A stretch of 47,533 nucleotides of DNA from Pseudoxanthomonas taiwanensis. Lineage in GTDB: Bacteria; Pseudomonadota; Gammaproteobacteria; Xanthomonadales; Xanthomonadaceae. The position numbers and the translations under genes were made by a program. Positions 9,013 through 18,380 of the stretch are shown here, in pieces. The stretch is from assembly GCF_010093135.1 (NCBI RefSeq), contig NZ_PDWK01000019.1, positions 1 through 47,533 of the forward strand, read 5' to 3'. The first letter of the stretch is position 1, and every line of letters begins with the position of its first letter. The notes under the pieces were generated by a model. That model was given only the letters and a program-made list of their open reading frames with translations, made no database searches and was not told the DNA's origin.

Positions 9013-11843
9013 CAGAAGCCGACGCTGTAGCGCAACGACAGCGCGTCCGCCCCGCCGCGCGGGCCGAAGCGGCGGTCCCAGTCCAGCGACAGCAGCGCGT
9101 GCTGCGACAGCCAGGCGCGCGCCGACAGGCCGAACACGCCGCCGCTGCGCGCCGGGTCCTCGGCCGCCAGCGGCGACCAGACCTCGATGCCGGTGAAGCT
9201 GGCCGGACGGCGCAGGCCGTGGCTGGCCAGGGTCTGCTGCCACTCCACATAACCGGACAGCCGCAGCGCGCCCCAGTCGCGCCGGCCACGCAGGCCGGCG
9301 ATGGCCTGGGTGCGCGCCGAGCCTTCGCGGCCGCTGCGCAGGCCGAAGCCGGCCGCGCCGGCCTCGGCGAAGGCGTCGCTGCGCACCCGCGCGTGCTCGG
9401 CGCCGGCATACGGCACCAGCACCGCGGCGCCGTCGCCGAAGCGGTAGCCGGCCTCCACGCTGGTCACGGCGAAATCGCCACCGTAGTCGCTGCGCAGGCC
9501 GTGGTGGCGGTCGCCCAGCAGCAGCTGGCGGTCGATCCAGCGCCGGTACTGGCCGCCGCCGATCTGACCGAAGGCGTAGGCCGCGCCGCGGCTGGCGCCC
9601 AGGTAGGCCTGCACCTGGGTCTGCCGCTCGCGGCTGTGGTCGGCGGTGCCGCCCAGGCGGCTGTCGCTGCGGGTCTCGCCGAAGGCCATGCCGGCCACCA
9701 GGCCGTCCCCCGCCACGTCGCGGCCGGCCATCCAGCCGCCCAGGCGGGCCTGTGCCGCGCCGGCCGCGGTGGCACCGCCCAGGCCGCGCAGCCAGGCGCC
9801 GGCGCCCTCGCCTCCGGCCAGCCCGGCGAAACGCGAGGACAGGGTGCGGCGGGTCAGGTCCAGCGTGTCGTAGGTGGCCGCCATCGCCGCACCGTGCACC
9901 TCGCCGGACAGGCTGCGCAGGGCCGCCGCGGCGATGCGCGGATCGGTGATGCGCTGCAGCCGGCCGGCAGCGTCGAGGAAGCCGTCCGCATCCGGGGAGC
10001 GTCCGCCGTCGATGAGGTCGAACGCCGCCTCCACGCGCTGCGCGGCCTCCAGCGCCGCCGGGGTGATCCCGGCCAGGCCGGCCGCCGCCGCGGTGACCTC
10101 CGCCCGGCGCACGTCCAGCCACACTTCGTGGTTGCCGTACAGCAGGCTGGCGTCGAGGAACAGGCCCGGCGCGGCGGTGAGGCCGTCGAAGCGGCCGGTG
10201 ACGCCGCCCTCGGCGCGCAGCACGTCCTCGCGCACCTCGGCCACGTAGCCGTCGCGCAGGCCGGCCACATGCACCTCGCCGCCCTGCAGCGTGGCCCGCC
10301 CCGCCACCTCCAGGTGGCCCCAGCCCAGCACCAGCGACAGCTGGCTGCCGGGGCGCTGCACGTAGTCGCCGCCCACGCCCAGGCCCAGGCCGTCGGCGGC
10401 CGACTCGCCGATGTGCACCACCCCCTCGTTCACCAGGTTCCCGCCCAGGCGGCGGGCGCCGTCCAGGCGGCCGCCCGCGGCGACAGTGACGTCCGAGCGC
10501 GTCAGCTCGCCGAGCACGTGCAGGGTGCCGCCCTCGATGCGGGTGGCGCCGGTGTAGTCCAGCTCCACACCCGGCGCGCCCAGGGTGAGCGTGCCGGAGC
10601 CGCGCTTGACCAGGCCGCCGCTGCCGGTGATGGGATTGGTCCAGGCCGAGCTGCCGTCGAAGCTGACGGTCACGTCGCCCCAGTCGAAGCGCGCCGGGCC
10701 ACGCAGGGCCTTCTCCACGTTGAGCAGGCCGTAGCCGAACACCGCGTCCACCCCGGGCTCGCCCAGGTCGGTGGCCGTGCCCAGCAGGGTCTGCCGCACC
10801 AGATCGTTGTCGAAGTACGGGAACGCCTCCCACACCAGCGCCGCCGCGCCGGAGACCAGCGGCGCGGCGTACGAGGTGCCGCTACCGTAGTAGTAGCTCG
10901 GGTTGGCCGCGGTGGCGTCGTGGCCGGGGAACACCGCCGTGCCCGGCGCCACCAGGCAGTAGTTGCGGGCGATGCCGCAGGCGTTGGAGTACCAGGCCAG
11001 GCGGTCGGGACTGGCGGTGTCCAGCGCCGCCACCGCCAGCCAGCCGCGCTCCAGGTCCGCCGCCGGACGGCTGTTGTTGGGGCCGGCCTGGCTGGGCAGC
11101 GAGGCCATGTCGGTGGGATCGGCGCGGCTTTCGTTGCCGGTGGAGAACACCACCAGGCCGTCGTAGTCGCGGATGAAGAAGCGGTACTCGTCGGCGATGG
11201 CGGCGGTGACCGTGGGCCGGGTCCAGTACAGGCCGCCCCACGAGTTATTCATGATGCGCATGCCCAGCGCCGCCAGGTCCTGGTGGATCGCCTTGACGCC
11301 GATCGCGCCGGTGACCTCGTTGCCCTGCCCGGAGCCGTCGTCCTGCGGCCGCTCGTCATTGATGATGCGCGCCGACAGCAGGGTGGCACCGGGCGCCACG
11401 CCGCCTGGCCAGGCGCCGAACGGCTGCCCCGCGGCGAGCATGGCCACGGTGGTGCCGTGGCCGACCTTGTCGTCCACGCTCATGTCGTTGCGCGCCGGGT
11501 TGACGTAGACCAGGTTGGCCGCCACCCGCCCGGCCAGCGCGGGGTGATTGCGGTTGATGCCGCTGTCGATCACGCCGATGCGGTAACCGGCGCCGGTGTA
11601 GCCCTGGCGCTGGTTGGCGGTGGCGTTGACCAGCTGCAGGTGCGCGTCGACCGCCGGCTGCGGCGTGGGCGGCGGTTCCGGGGCCGGTGGCGTGGCCGGC
11701 GGCGGGGGCGGCGGATCGGGGCGCGTGTTGCCCCCGCCGCCCCCGCGGGCCGCCAGGCTGGCCGCCAGCACGGTGGCGCCGGCCACCGCCAACCTGGGGC
11801 GGGCCAGCCCGCCCCGACCGGTCGCGTTGCCGGAGATCCGCAT
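9012..11843 (-). CDS. Autotransporter subtilisin-like serine protease
   Basis: A 943-aa type V secreted protease. After a short N-terminal signal region and a proline-rich linker comes an S8 peptidase domain with Asp93 (VIDSGI), His129 (GHGTTVA) and Ser324 (GTSYAAPL). A passenger repeat segment (GSGTLTLGAPG, GGTLHVLGEL) follows. The last 260 or so residues form an autotransporter beta-barrel ending in SLRYSVGF with the expected terminal Phe. The ATG at 11843 has AGGA at suitable spacing. Related proteins usually have a lipobox LAAC-GGGG; here the sequence reads LAAR-GGGG (Arg33), so lipidation is probably lost. Likely exported to or released from the cell surface; targets unknown. Confidence 0.9.
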   Translation of the reverse strand: MRISGNATGRGGLARPRLAVAGATVLAASLAARGGGGGNTRPDPPPPPPATPPAPEPPPTPQPAVDAHLQLVNATANQRQGYTGAGYRIGVIDSGINRNHPALAGRVAANLVYVNPARNDMSVDDKVGHGTTVAMLAAGQPFGAWPGGVAPGATLLSARIINDERPQDDGSGQGNEVTGAIGVKAIHQDLAALGMRIMNNSWGGLYWTRPTVTAAIADEYRFFIRDYDGLVVFSTGNESRADPTDMASLPSQAGPNNSRPAADLERGWLAVAALDTASPDRLAWYSNACGIARNYCLVAPGTAVFPGHDATAANPSYYYGSGTSYAAPLVSGAAALVWEAFPYFDNDLVRQTLLGTATDLGEPGVDAVFGYGLLNVEKALRGPARFDWGDVTVSFDGSSAWTNPITGSGGLVKRGSGTLTLGAPGVELDYTGATRIEGGTLHVLGELTRSDVTVAAGGRLDGARRLGGNLVNEGVVHIGESAADGLGLGVGGDYVQRPGSQLSLVLGWGHLEVAGRATLQGGEVHVAGLRDGYVAEVREDVLRAEGGVTGRFDGLTAAPGLFLDASLLYGNHEVWLDVRRAEVTAAAAGLAGITPAALEAAQRVEAAFDLIDGGRSPDADGFLDAAGRLQRITDPRIAAAALRSLSGEVHGAAMAATYDTLDLTRRTLSSRFAGLAGGEGAGAWLRGLGGATAAGAAQARLGGWMAGRDVAGDGLVAGMAFGETRSDSRLGGTADHSRERQTQVQAYLGASRGAAYAFGQIGGGQYRRWIDRQLLLGDRHHGLRSDYGGDFAVTSVEAGYRFGDGAAVLVPYAGAEHARVRSDAFAEAGAAGFGLRSGREGSARTQAIAGLRGRRDWGALRLSGYVEWQQTLASHGLRRPASFTGIEVWSPLAAEDPARSGGVFGLSARAWLSQHALLSLDWDRRFGPRGGADALSLRYSVGF

Positions 11844-11998
11844 CAATGCATCCTGGCTCGGTTGTGGCGGGCCTCCGCCCGCGGGGATCGCCTCCGCTCT
11901 ATCCCGCAATCGCCCCCCGCCTGTCGCCTGTCCACGCGGACGGTGGCGCCTCCTTCCGGGCGCCGCGATAATCGGGGTTCGATCCTGTGGAGGTCCCA

Positions 11999-13174
11999 AT
12001 GTCCGACATCGTCATCGCCGGTGCCAAGCGCACCGCCATCGGCTCCTTCCTCGGCCAGTTCAACGGCGTGCCCACGCCGACGCTGGGCGCGGCCGCCATC
12101 GCCGCCGCGCTGGAACAGTCGGGCGTGCCGGCCACGGACGTCTCCGAGGTCATCATGGGCTGCGTGCTGCCGGCCAACCTGGGCCAGGCGCCGGCGCGCC
12201 AGGCCGCACTGGCCGCCGGCCTGCCGACCTCCGCCGGCTGCACCACCATCAACAAGGTGTGCGGCTCGGGCATGAAGGCGATCATGCTGGGCCACGACCT
12301 GATCAAGGCCGGCTCGGCCTCGGTCGTGGTCGCCGGCGGCATGGAGTCCATGAGCAACGCGCCGCACATGATCCCCAACTCCCGCACCGGCAACCGCTAC
12401 GGCAACTTCCAGGTCGTGGACCACATGGCCTGGGACGGCCTGACCAATCCGTACGATGGTCAGGCCATGGGCGTGTTCGCCGAGAAGACGGTGGAGAAGT
12501 TCGGCTTCACCCGCGAGGACCAGGACGCCTACGCGATCGAATCGGTCAGGCGTGCGCAGGCCGCGCAGGCCTCCGGCGCCTTCGCCGACGAGATCGTCCC
12601 GGTCAAGGTCGCCACCCGCAAGGGCGAGGTCGAGGTGGCCACCGACGAGCAGCCGGCCCGCGCCGACATCAACAAGATCCCGACGCTGAAGCCGGCCTTC
12701 CGCAAGGATGGCACCGTCACCGCCGCCAGTTCCTCGAGCATTTCCGACGGCGCCGCCGCCACCATCCTGCTCAGCGCCGAGGAAGCGGCCCGCCGCGGCA
12801 TCAGGCCGCTGGCGCGCATCGTCGGCCATGCCACCTTTTCGCAGGAGCCGGAGTGGTTCACCACCGCGCCGGTGGGCGCGATCTCCGCGCTGCTGGAGAA
12901 GGCCGGCTGGAAGGTCGAGGACGTGGACCTGTTCGAGATCAACGAGGCTTTCGCCGTGGTGGCGATGGCGCCGATCCGCGAGCTGGGCATCCCGCACGAA
13001 AAGCTCAACGTCAACGGCGGCGCCTGCGCCCTGGGCCACCCGATCGGTGCCACCGGCGCCCGCATCGTGGTGACCCTGGTCCACGCCCTGCGCAAACGCG
13101 GGCTGAACCGCGGCGTGGCTTCGCTGTGCATCGGCGGCGGCGAGGCGACGGCGATTGCCATCGAAACGGTCTGA
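11999..13174 (+). CDS. Acetyl-CoA C-acetyltransferase (thiolase)
   Basis: A 391-aa thiolase. The acyl-enzyme cysteine is C88 in NKVCGSGMKA. The C-terminal active-site motifs are NGGACALGHPIGATGAR and LCIGGGEA. The length and motifs fit the biosynthetic or degradative acetoacetyl-CoA thiolase class (AtoB/PhaA type). It could cleave acetoacetyl-CoA after the HMG-CoA lyase step, but it is not in an operon with the liu genes. The ATG at 11999 has GGAGG six bases upstream and starts divergently about 155 bases from the autotransporter. A different 3-ketoacyl-CoA preference cannot be excluded. Confidence 0.92.
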   Translation: MSDIVIAGAKRTAIGSFLGQFNGVPTPTLGAAAIAAALEQSGVPATDVSEVIMGCVLPANLGQAPARQAALAAGLPTSAGCTTINKVCGSGMKAIMLGHDLIKAGSASVVVAGGMESMSNAPHMIPNSRTGNRYGNFQVVDHMAWDGLTNPYDGQAMGVFAEKTVEKFGFTREDQDAYAIESVRRAQAAQASGAFADEIVPVKVATRKGEVEVATDEQPARADINKIPTLKPAFRKDGTVTAASSSSISDGAAATILLSAEEAARRGIRPLARIVGHATFSQEPEWFTTAPVGAISALLEKAGWKVEDVDLFEINEAFAVVAMAPIRELGIPHEKLNVNGGACALGHPIGATGARIVVTLVHALRKRGLNRGVASLCIGGGEATAIAIETV

Positions 13175-13246
13175 CCGTCATATAATCGGCGCACCCGGGA
13201 TTTCACGAAGCCTTTACCGGACAGAACCGGATTCACCCGTAGCCGC

Positions 13247-13274
13247 TTGACAGCGGATATGGGCTTGTCATCAT
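13247..13274 (+). promoter_or_regulatory. Candidate promoter for the first alanine-rich lipoprotein
   Basis: TTGACA at 13247-13252, a 16-base spacer, then CATCAT (4 of 6 to consensus) at 13269-13274, about 52 bases before the start codon. A perfect TATAAT also occurs further upstream at 13181-13186, but its best -35 (TTGCCA, 13155-13160) is 20 bases away, so it is a weaker candidate. Confidence 0.4.
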
Positions 13275-13326
13275 TGTCCGTGGCGCGCGACAGCGCGCTG
13301 CCCAACTAATCGACGAGGAATCACCA

Positions 13327-13647
13327 ATGAGCATCAACAAGCTGCTGGTCGCACTGGCTCTGGGTCTGGCCCTGGCCGCGTGCTCGAAGCAGGAAGCCGC
13401 CCAGGACGCCGCTGCTGCCGCTGACCAGGCGGCTGCCGAAGCCCAGGCTGCTGCCGACGCGGCTGCCGCCGCCGGCGCTGAAACCGCCGACGCTGCGCAG
13501 AGCGCCGCCGACGCCGCTGCTGACGCCGCCGATACCGCGGCTGACGCTGCCACCGAGGCTGCTGCCGACACCGCCGAGGCCGCTGCTGACGTCGCCGAGG
13601 AGGCGAAGGAAGCCGCCGAGGCCGCCAAGGACGAGGCCCAGCAGTAA
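13327..13647 (+). CDS. Alanine-rich outer-membrane lipoprotein (small)
   Basis: A 106-aa predicted lipoprotein. The signal peptide ends in the lipobox LAAC (Cys19) followed by Ser-Lys, which gives no inner-membrane retention signal. The mature part is almost entirely Ala with regularly spaced Asp, Glu and Gln, as in a single long amphipathic helix or coiled coil; it has no aromatic residues and no further cysteine. A GAGGAA ribosome site precedes the ATG, and a strong terminator follows, so it is probably monocistronic and well expressed. Function is unknown; an Lpp-like periplasmic spacer or a stress-related helix are possibilities. A paralogue-like gene follows directly. Confidence 0.8.
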   Translation: MSINKLLVALALGLALAACSKQEAAQDAAAAADQAAAEAQAAADAAAAAGAETADAAQSAADAAADAADTAADAATEAAADTAEAAADVAEEAKEAAEAAKDEAQQ

Positions 13648-13672
13648 TCCGCTGAGGGCAAGTCTTTGCGGA

Positions 13673-13705
13673 AAGGCCGCCGGGGAACCGGCGGCCTTTT
13701 CGTTT
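13673..13705 (+). terminator. Rho-independent terminator
   Basis: Perfect 11-bp stem AAGGCCGCCGG / CCGGCGGCCTT with GGAA loop (13673-13698), then TT CG TTT. It ends transcription of the small lipoprotein. Confidence 0.88.
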
Positions 13706-13797
13706 ATGCAGGGTTTTCCGTGCGCGCCGGGCTTCACGGCATGCTGAGCCGGTCTTGGCGATCCTCGGGTGCCATCCACCACGAAGGACGCCCGCCC

Positions 13798-14175
13798 ATG
13801 AAGCGCACCCTGCCCCTGCTGGCCGCCGCCGCCCTGGTTCTGCCGCTGGCCGCCTGCAACGAACCGGCCCGCGACGACGCCCAGGCGCACTACGAGCGCG
13901 CCGGCGAGCACGCCGAGAACGCCGCCGCCGAGGCCGTGGACGCGGCACAGGCCGCCACCGACGCGGCCGCGATCCAGGCCCGCGAGGCGGCCGACCGCAG
14001 CGGGCAGGCCCTGGACGCCGCCGCCGCCAACACGCGCGAGGCGGCCGACCGCGCCGGCGATGCCGCCCGCGACGCCACTGCCCGGGCCGCCGACGCCACC
14101 GCGGACGCGGCCGAACGCACCGCGCAGGAAGCGCGTGAAGCCGCCGCGCGGGCCCGCGACGACGCCGACAACTGA
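13798..14175 (+). CDS. Second alanine-rich lipoprotein
   Basis: A 125-aa predicted lipoprotein with signal sequence and lipobox PLAAC (Cys20). The mature region consists of repeating Ala-rich segments such as REAADRSGQALDAAA and REAADRAGDAARDAT, with roughly 11-residue periodicity, resembling LEA-like or Lpp-like helices. It is richer in Arg than the preceding lipoprotein. The start at 13798 has AAGGA upstream; an upstream extension would read through the terminator of the previous gene. The tandem placement suggests duplication and divergence, though low-complexity composition makes true homology hard to judge. No function can be assigned. Confidence 0.75.
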   Translation: MKRTLPLLAAAALVLPLAACNEPARDDAQAHYERAGEHAENAAAEAVDAAQAATDAAAIQAREAADRSGQALDAAAANTREAADRAGDAARDATARAADATADAAERTAQEAREAAARARDDADN

Positions 14176-14267
14176 TCGGACGCTAAACGCCGCCGCCTTG
14201 TTGCGGCGCCAGAAGGCCGACGGAGCCGGCTGCCGTATGCTTGCGGCAGCCGCACTCCAGGACGCCC

Positions 14268-15875
14268 ATGCCCGCCCTCAGCAGCCAGATCGACTCCCGC
14301 TCGATTGAATTCACGCAGAACGCCGAATACCACCGCCAGCTGGCCGCCGAGCTCCGGCGGCGGCTGGAGCGCGCCGCCGCCGGGGGCGGCGAGAAGGCGC
14401 GCCAACGCCATACCGAGCGCGGCAAGCTGCTGCCGCGCGAGCGCATCGACGTCCTGCTCGACCCCGGTTCGCCGTTCCTGGAGATCGCGCCGCTGGCCGC
14501 CGAGGACATGTACGACGGCGCCGCGCCGGCGGCCGGCATCGTCTGCGGCATCGGCCGGGTGATGGGCCAGGAAGTGGTGATCGTGGCCAACGACGCCACG
14601 GTCAAGGGCGGCACCTACTTCCCGATGACGGTGAAGAAGCACCTGCGCGCGCAGGAGATCGCGCGCGAGAACCGCCTGCCCTGCCTCTACCTGGTGGATT
14701 CCGGCGGCGCCTTCCTGCCGCTGCAGGACGAGGTGTTCCCCGATCGCGAGCACTTCGGCCGCATCTTCTACAACCAGGCGCGGATGAGCGCGGAGAATAT
14801 CCCGCAGATCGCCGTGGTGATGGGCAGCTGCACCGCCGGCGGCGCCTACGTGCCGGCCATGTGCGACGAGAGCATCATCGTGCGCAACCAGGGCACGATC
14901 TTCCTCGGCGGCCCGCCGCTGGTGAAGGCCGCCACCGGCGAGGTGGTGGACGCCGAGGCGCTGGGCGGCGCCGACGTGCACACCAGCATCTCCGGCGTGG
15001 CCGACCACCTGGCCGAGGACGACCGCCACGCCCTGCAGATCGCCCGCTCCATCGTCGGCCACCTCAACCGGTGCAAGCAGCTGCCGGTGGCCGTGCGCGA
15101 ACCGCGCGAGCCGCTGTACCCGGCCGAGGAGCTGTACGGCATTGTGCCGCAGGACACCCGCCGCCCGTTCGACGTGCGCGAGGTGATCGCGCGCATCGTG
15201 GACGGCAGCGAGCTGGACGAGTTCAAGGCCCGCTACGGCAGGACCCTGGTCTGCGGCTTCGCCCACCTCCACGGCTACCCGGTCGGGATCGTGGCCAACA
15301 ACGGCATCCTGTTCTCCGAGAGCGCGCTCAAGGGCGCGCACTTCATCGAGCTGTGCAACCAGCGCGGCATCCCGCTGGTGTTCCTGCAGAACATCACCGG
15401 CTTCATGGTCGGCCGCAGGTACGAGAATGCCGGCATCGCCAAGGACGGGGCGAAGATGGTCACCGCGGTGGCGTGCTCGTCGGTGCCCAAGTTCACCGTG
15501 GTCATCGGCGGCAGCTTCGGCGCCGGCAACTACGCCATGTGCGGCCGCGCCTACGGTGCCCGCTTCCTGTGGATGTGGCCCAACGCCCGGATCAGCGTGA
15601 TGGGCGGGGAGCAGGCCGCCAGCGTGCTGGCCACGGTCCGGCGCGACGCGATCGAGGCGAAGGGCGGCACCTGGAGCGCCGAGGAGGAAGAGGCGTTCAA
15701 GGCCCCGATCCGGGAGCAGTACGAGACCCAGGGCAGCCCCTGGTATGCGACCGCGCGGTTGTGGGACGACGGCATCATCGACCCGGTGGACCCCCGCCGG
15801 GTGCTGGCCCTGGGCCTGTCGGCCGCGCTCAACGCGCCGATCGAGCCGGCGCGCTTCGGGGTGTTCCGCATGTAG
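14268..15875 (+). CDS. liuB: Methylcrotonyl-CoA carboxylase beta subunit
   Basis: A 535-aa carboxyltransferase subunit, the expected length. It transfers CO2 from biotin to 3-methylcrotonyl-CoA, forming 3-methylglutaconyl-CoA. Recognisable segments are [62 protein letters not shown] and [16 protein letters not shown], which fit the methylcrotonyl rather than propionyl branch. The ATG at 14268 has CCAGGA upstream. An inverted repeat CGGCTGCCG / CGGCAGCCG (14227-14252) lies just before it in the leader. The partner alpha subunit is not adjacent but 5.6 kb to the right, on the same strand. Confidence 0.95.
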   Translation: MPALSSQIDSRSIEFTQNAEYHRQLAAELRRRLERAAAGGGEKARQRHTERGKLLPRERIDVLLDPGSPFLEIAPLAAEDMYDGAAPAAGIVCGIGRVMGQEVVIVANDATVKGGTYFPMTVKKHLRAQEIARENRLPCLYLVDSGGAFLPLQDEVFPDREHFGRIFYNQARMSAENIPQIAVVMGSCTAGGAYVPAMCDESIIVRNQGTIFLGGPPLVKAATGEVVDAEALGGADVHTSISGVADHLAEDDRHALQIARSIVGHLNRCKQLPVAVREPREPLYPAEELYGIVPQDTRRPFDVREVIARIVDGSELDEFKARYGRTLVCGFAHLHGYPVGIVANNGILFSESALKGAHFIELCNQRGIPLVFLQNITGFMVGRRYENAGIAKDGAKMVTAVACSSVPKFTVVIGGSFGAGNYAMCGRAYGARFLWMWPNARISVMGGEQAASVLATVRRDAIEAKGGTWSAEEEEAFKAPIREQYETQGSPWYATARLWDDGIIDPVDPRRVLALGLSAALNAPIEPARFGVFRM

Positions 15876-15969
15876 CCGCGGCCGCCGCCCGCGTCCCCGC
15901 GGGCCGGCGGGGCGCGTCCGCGAGGAGGCGCCCACGGCCGGCATGGCACCACATGGCAAGGGGAGGAAC

Positions 15970-16746
15970 ATGGACCTGGGACTGGCGGGCAAGCGTTGCG
16001 TGGTACTGGGCGGCAGCCGCGGCATCGGCCGGGCCATCGCCCTGGGCCTGGCGGCCGAGGGCGCGGACGTGGCGGTGTGCGCGCGCGGCGGCGACCCGCG
16101 CGGGCGCAGCGCCCTGCACGAGGTGGAAAAGCGGCTGCGCGCGCTCGGCGGGCGCGTGCACGTGCGCGCCTGCGACGCGGGCGTCGCCGCGCCGCAGGCG
16201 GACTTCCTCGACGGCGTGCGCCAGGCCTTCGGCGGCGTGGACGTGCTGGTGCACAACGCCTCGGCGCTGGCGCTGGGGCCGTCGCTGGAGGACCTCCAGG
16301 CCTGCCTGCACCTGGACGTGCTGGCCGCGGCGCGCGCCTGCGGCCAGGTGATCCCGTGGATGAAGGAAGCCGGCGGCGGCAGCATCGTGCTGGTGGCCTC
16401 GATCTCCGGCATCGAGGCCAGTCCCGGCGCGGACTTCGGCTACGCCGCGGCCAAGGCCGCGCTGATCGCCTACGCCAAGAAGCTGGCGGTGTTCCACGGT
16501 CCGGACGGGATCCGCGCCAACGCCATCGCCCCCGGCTCGATCGAGGCACCGGGCGGACGCTGGGAACGCATCCGCCACGAGGACCCGGCCCGCTACGAAG
16601 CCGTGCGCGCCACCATTCCCTGGGGCCGGCTGGGCACACCGCAGGAGGTGGCCGACGTGGTGGTGTTCCTGGCTTCGCCGCGCGCGGCCTGGATCACCGG
16701 CGCCTGCGTGCCGGTGGACGGCGGCCAGCACAAGGGCATGCGCTGA
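15970..16746 (+). CDS. Short-chain dehydrogenase/reductase (SDR)
   Basis: A 258-aa classical SDR. The N-terminal NAD(P)-binding motif is GGSRGIGRA, NNAG is represented by HNAS, the catalytic Ser is in LVASISG and the Tyr-Lys pair is in GYAAAKAA. The C terminus ends in a typical PVDGGQHKGMR tail. A GGGGAGGAAC ribosome site precedes the ATG. It follows liuB by 94 bases in the same direction and could be read with it. Proteins of this type oxidise or reduce 3-hydroxyacyl, sugar or steroid substrates; the exact one cannot be told. Confidence 0.88.
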   Translation: MDLGLAGKRCVVLGGSRGIGRAIALGLAAEGADVAVCARGGDPRGRSALHEVEKRLRALGGRVHVRACDAGVAAPQADFLDGVRQAFGGVDVLVHNASALALGPSLEDLQACLHLDVLAAARACGQVIPWMKEAGGGSIVLVASISGIEASPGADFGYAAAKAALIAYAKKLAVFHGPDGIRANAIAPGSIEAPGGRWERIRHEDPARYEAVRATIPWGRLGTPQEVADVVVFLASPRAAWITGACVPVDGGQHKGMR

Positions 16747-16808
16747 GGCGGCCGCGCCCGCCGCGCTCTGCTATCGTCCGGGCCAACGTGGATACCGCTA
16801 CCAGCCCG

Positions 16809-18122
16809 ATGCGTGCCCTGCTCCGCTCCCTTGCCCTGTTCCTCCTGCCCGTGCTGGCCGCCTGCGGGCGCACGGCCGACGGCACCGCCGGCACCCCGGC
16901 CGCGTCCGCCGCCGCCAGTGCCGGCGCGGTGGCCACCGGCCACTACCCGGACCTGTTCGCCGAGGCGGGCATTCCGGCCGCCGAGGTGGAAGCCAGGATC
17001 GAGGAGGCCTTCGGCCGCCTGTTCCACGGCGACCCGGACGAGGAGGCCGTGTACTACGAGGCCGGCGCCAACGGGCACGGCCCACTGGCGTACATCCTCG
17101 ACGTCCACAACGGCGACGTGCGCTCCGAGGGCATGTCCTACGGGATGATGATCGCCGTGCAGCTGGACCGCAGGCGCGAGTTCGACGCGCTGTGGAACTG
17201 GGCGCTGACCCACATGTACCAGGACGACCCGGCACATCCGGCCTACGGCTACTTCGCCTGGTCGCTGCGCCCGGACGGCACGCCCAACGATGCGATGCCC
17301 GCGCCCGACGGCGAGGAATACTTTGCCACCGCGCTGTATTTCGCCGCCGCGCGCTGGGGCGAGGGCGAAGGCCCCTACGCCTACCGCGCCTGGGCCGACC
17401 GCATCCTCACCCATGCCCTGCACCGTGGCCCGATCACCGGGGCCACGGTCACGGCCAGGCAGGCCACCGCCATCAACCTGTTCGACCGCGACGCGCGGAT
17501 GGTGCGCTTCACCCCGGACCTGCCCAACGCCGCGCACACCGATCCGTCCTACCACCTGCCCGCCTTCTACGAGGTGTGGGCGCGGGTCGGCCCGGAGGCC
17601 GACCGCGGCTTCTGGGCCGAGGCCGCGCGCACCAGCCGCGACTACTTCGTGCGCGCGGCGCACCCGCGCACCGCGCTCACGCCCGACTACGGCAACTTCG
17701 ACGGCACGCCGTGGGCGGCGCCGTGGCGACCGGAATCGGCCGACTTCCGCTACGACGCCTGGCGCACGGCGATGAACTGGGCGGTGGACTGGTCGTGGTG
17801 GCGCGCCGATCCGCGCCAGGTGGCGCTGTCCAACCGGCTGCAGGCCTTCTTCCTGGAGCAGGGCCTGGACACGCACGCCAGCCTCTACACCCTGGACGGC
17901 CGGCCGCTGGGCGGCGGCCGCACCACCGGCCTGGTGGCGATGAACGCCACCGCCAGCCTGGCCGCCGACCATCCGCGCCGGCTGGACTTCGTGCGCGCGC
18001 TGTGGGAACGGCCGGTGCCGCGCGGCCGGCACCGCTACTACGACGGCATGCTGTACATGCTGGCCCTGCTCCACTGCAGCGGCCGCTTCCGCGCCTGGCT
18101 GCCGGCCGACGCCGCCGGCTGA
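16809..18122 (+). CDS. GH8 glycosidase lipoprotein, probable reducing-end exo-oligoxylanase
   Basis: A 437-aa family 8 glycoside hydrolase with a lipoprotein signal (lipobox VLAAC, Cys19). The family general acid is likely E107 in VRSEGMSYGMM and the base D316 in FRYDAWRTAMNW. These contexts resemble the reducing-end xylose-releasing exo-oligoxylanase (Rex) more than endoglucanases. Such enzymes remove xylose from the reducing end of xylo-oligosaccharides, here probably in the periplasm or at the outer membrane. No other xylan genes are nearby, so substrate remains inference. The ATG at 16809 is chosen because the signal peptide starts there; a GTG 21 bases upstream is possible. Confidence 0.82.
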   Translation: MRALLRSLALFLLPVLAACGRTADGTAGTPAASAAASAGAVATGHYPDLFAEAGIPAAEVEARIEEAFGRLFHGDPDEEAVYYEAGANGHGPLAYILDVHNGDVRSEGMSYGMMIAVQLDRRREFDALWNWALTHMYQDDPAHPAYGYFAWSLRPDGTPNDAMPAPDGEEYFATALYFAAARWGEGEGPYAYRAWADRILTHALHRGPITGATVTARQATAINLFDRDARMVRFTPDLPNAAHTDPSYHLPAFYEVWARVGPEADRGFWAEAARTSRDYFVRAAHPRTALTPDYGNFDGTPWAAPWRPESADFRYDAWRTAMNWAVDWSWWRADPRQVALSNRLQAFFLEQGLDTHASLYTLDGRPLGGGRTTGLVAMNATASLAADHPRRLDFVRALWERPVPRGRHRYYDGMLYMLALLHCSGRFRAWLPADAAG

Positions 18123-18131
18123 GGCGCCGGC

Positions 18132-18365
18132 TCAGCGCCGCGGCGGCGGCCCGCAGTTGTCGCAGCCACCGCAGGCCCCGCCCCCGCCCTGCGCGGGCGG
18201 GGCGATGCGCCGCGCCAGCGCGCGCATCCACGCCGGCCGGCCGTCACGCACCAGCGGTTTGGCCAGGGCCAGGCGCAGGGTGCCGGGCATCTGCTTCTTC
18301 AGGAAGATCCACAGGGCCAGGGCCACCACCAGGCCGACCACGATGTACTGCACCGTCAGCGGCAT
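18132..18365 (-). CDS. FeoB-associated Cys-rich membrane protein
   Basis: A 77-aa protein with one N-terminal membrane helix (about residues 6-23) followed by a basic region. Its C-terminal tail is rich in Gly and Cys (ACGGCDNCGPPP) with CxxCxxC spacing. It starts 15 bases after the end of feoB on the same strand, the position where small Cys-rich partners of FeoB are found in many gammaproteobacteria. The cysteines could bind iron or sense redox state. It is convergent with the GH8 gene, with only 9 bases between stops. Confidence 0.75.
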   Translation of the reverse strand: MPLTVQYIVVGLVVALALWIFLKKQMPGTLRLALAKPLVRDGRPAWMRALARRIAPPAQGGGGACGGCDNCGPPPRR

Positions 18366-18380
18366 GGCCCGGTTCCTCCC

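Noticed and set aside
9099-12275. A 1058-codon plus-strand frame opposite the autotransporter
   Set aside because: Shadow frame; the minus-strand gene has a full catalytic triad and beta-barrel, while this one has compositionally biased sequence only.
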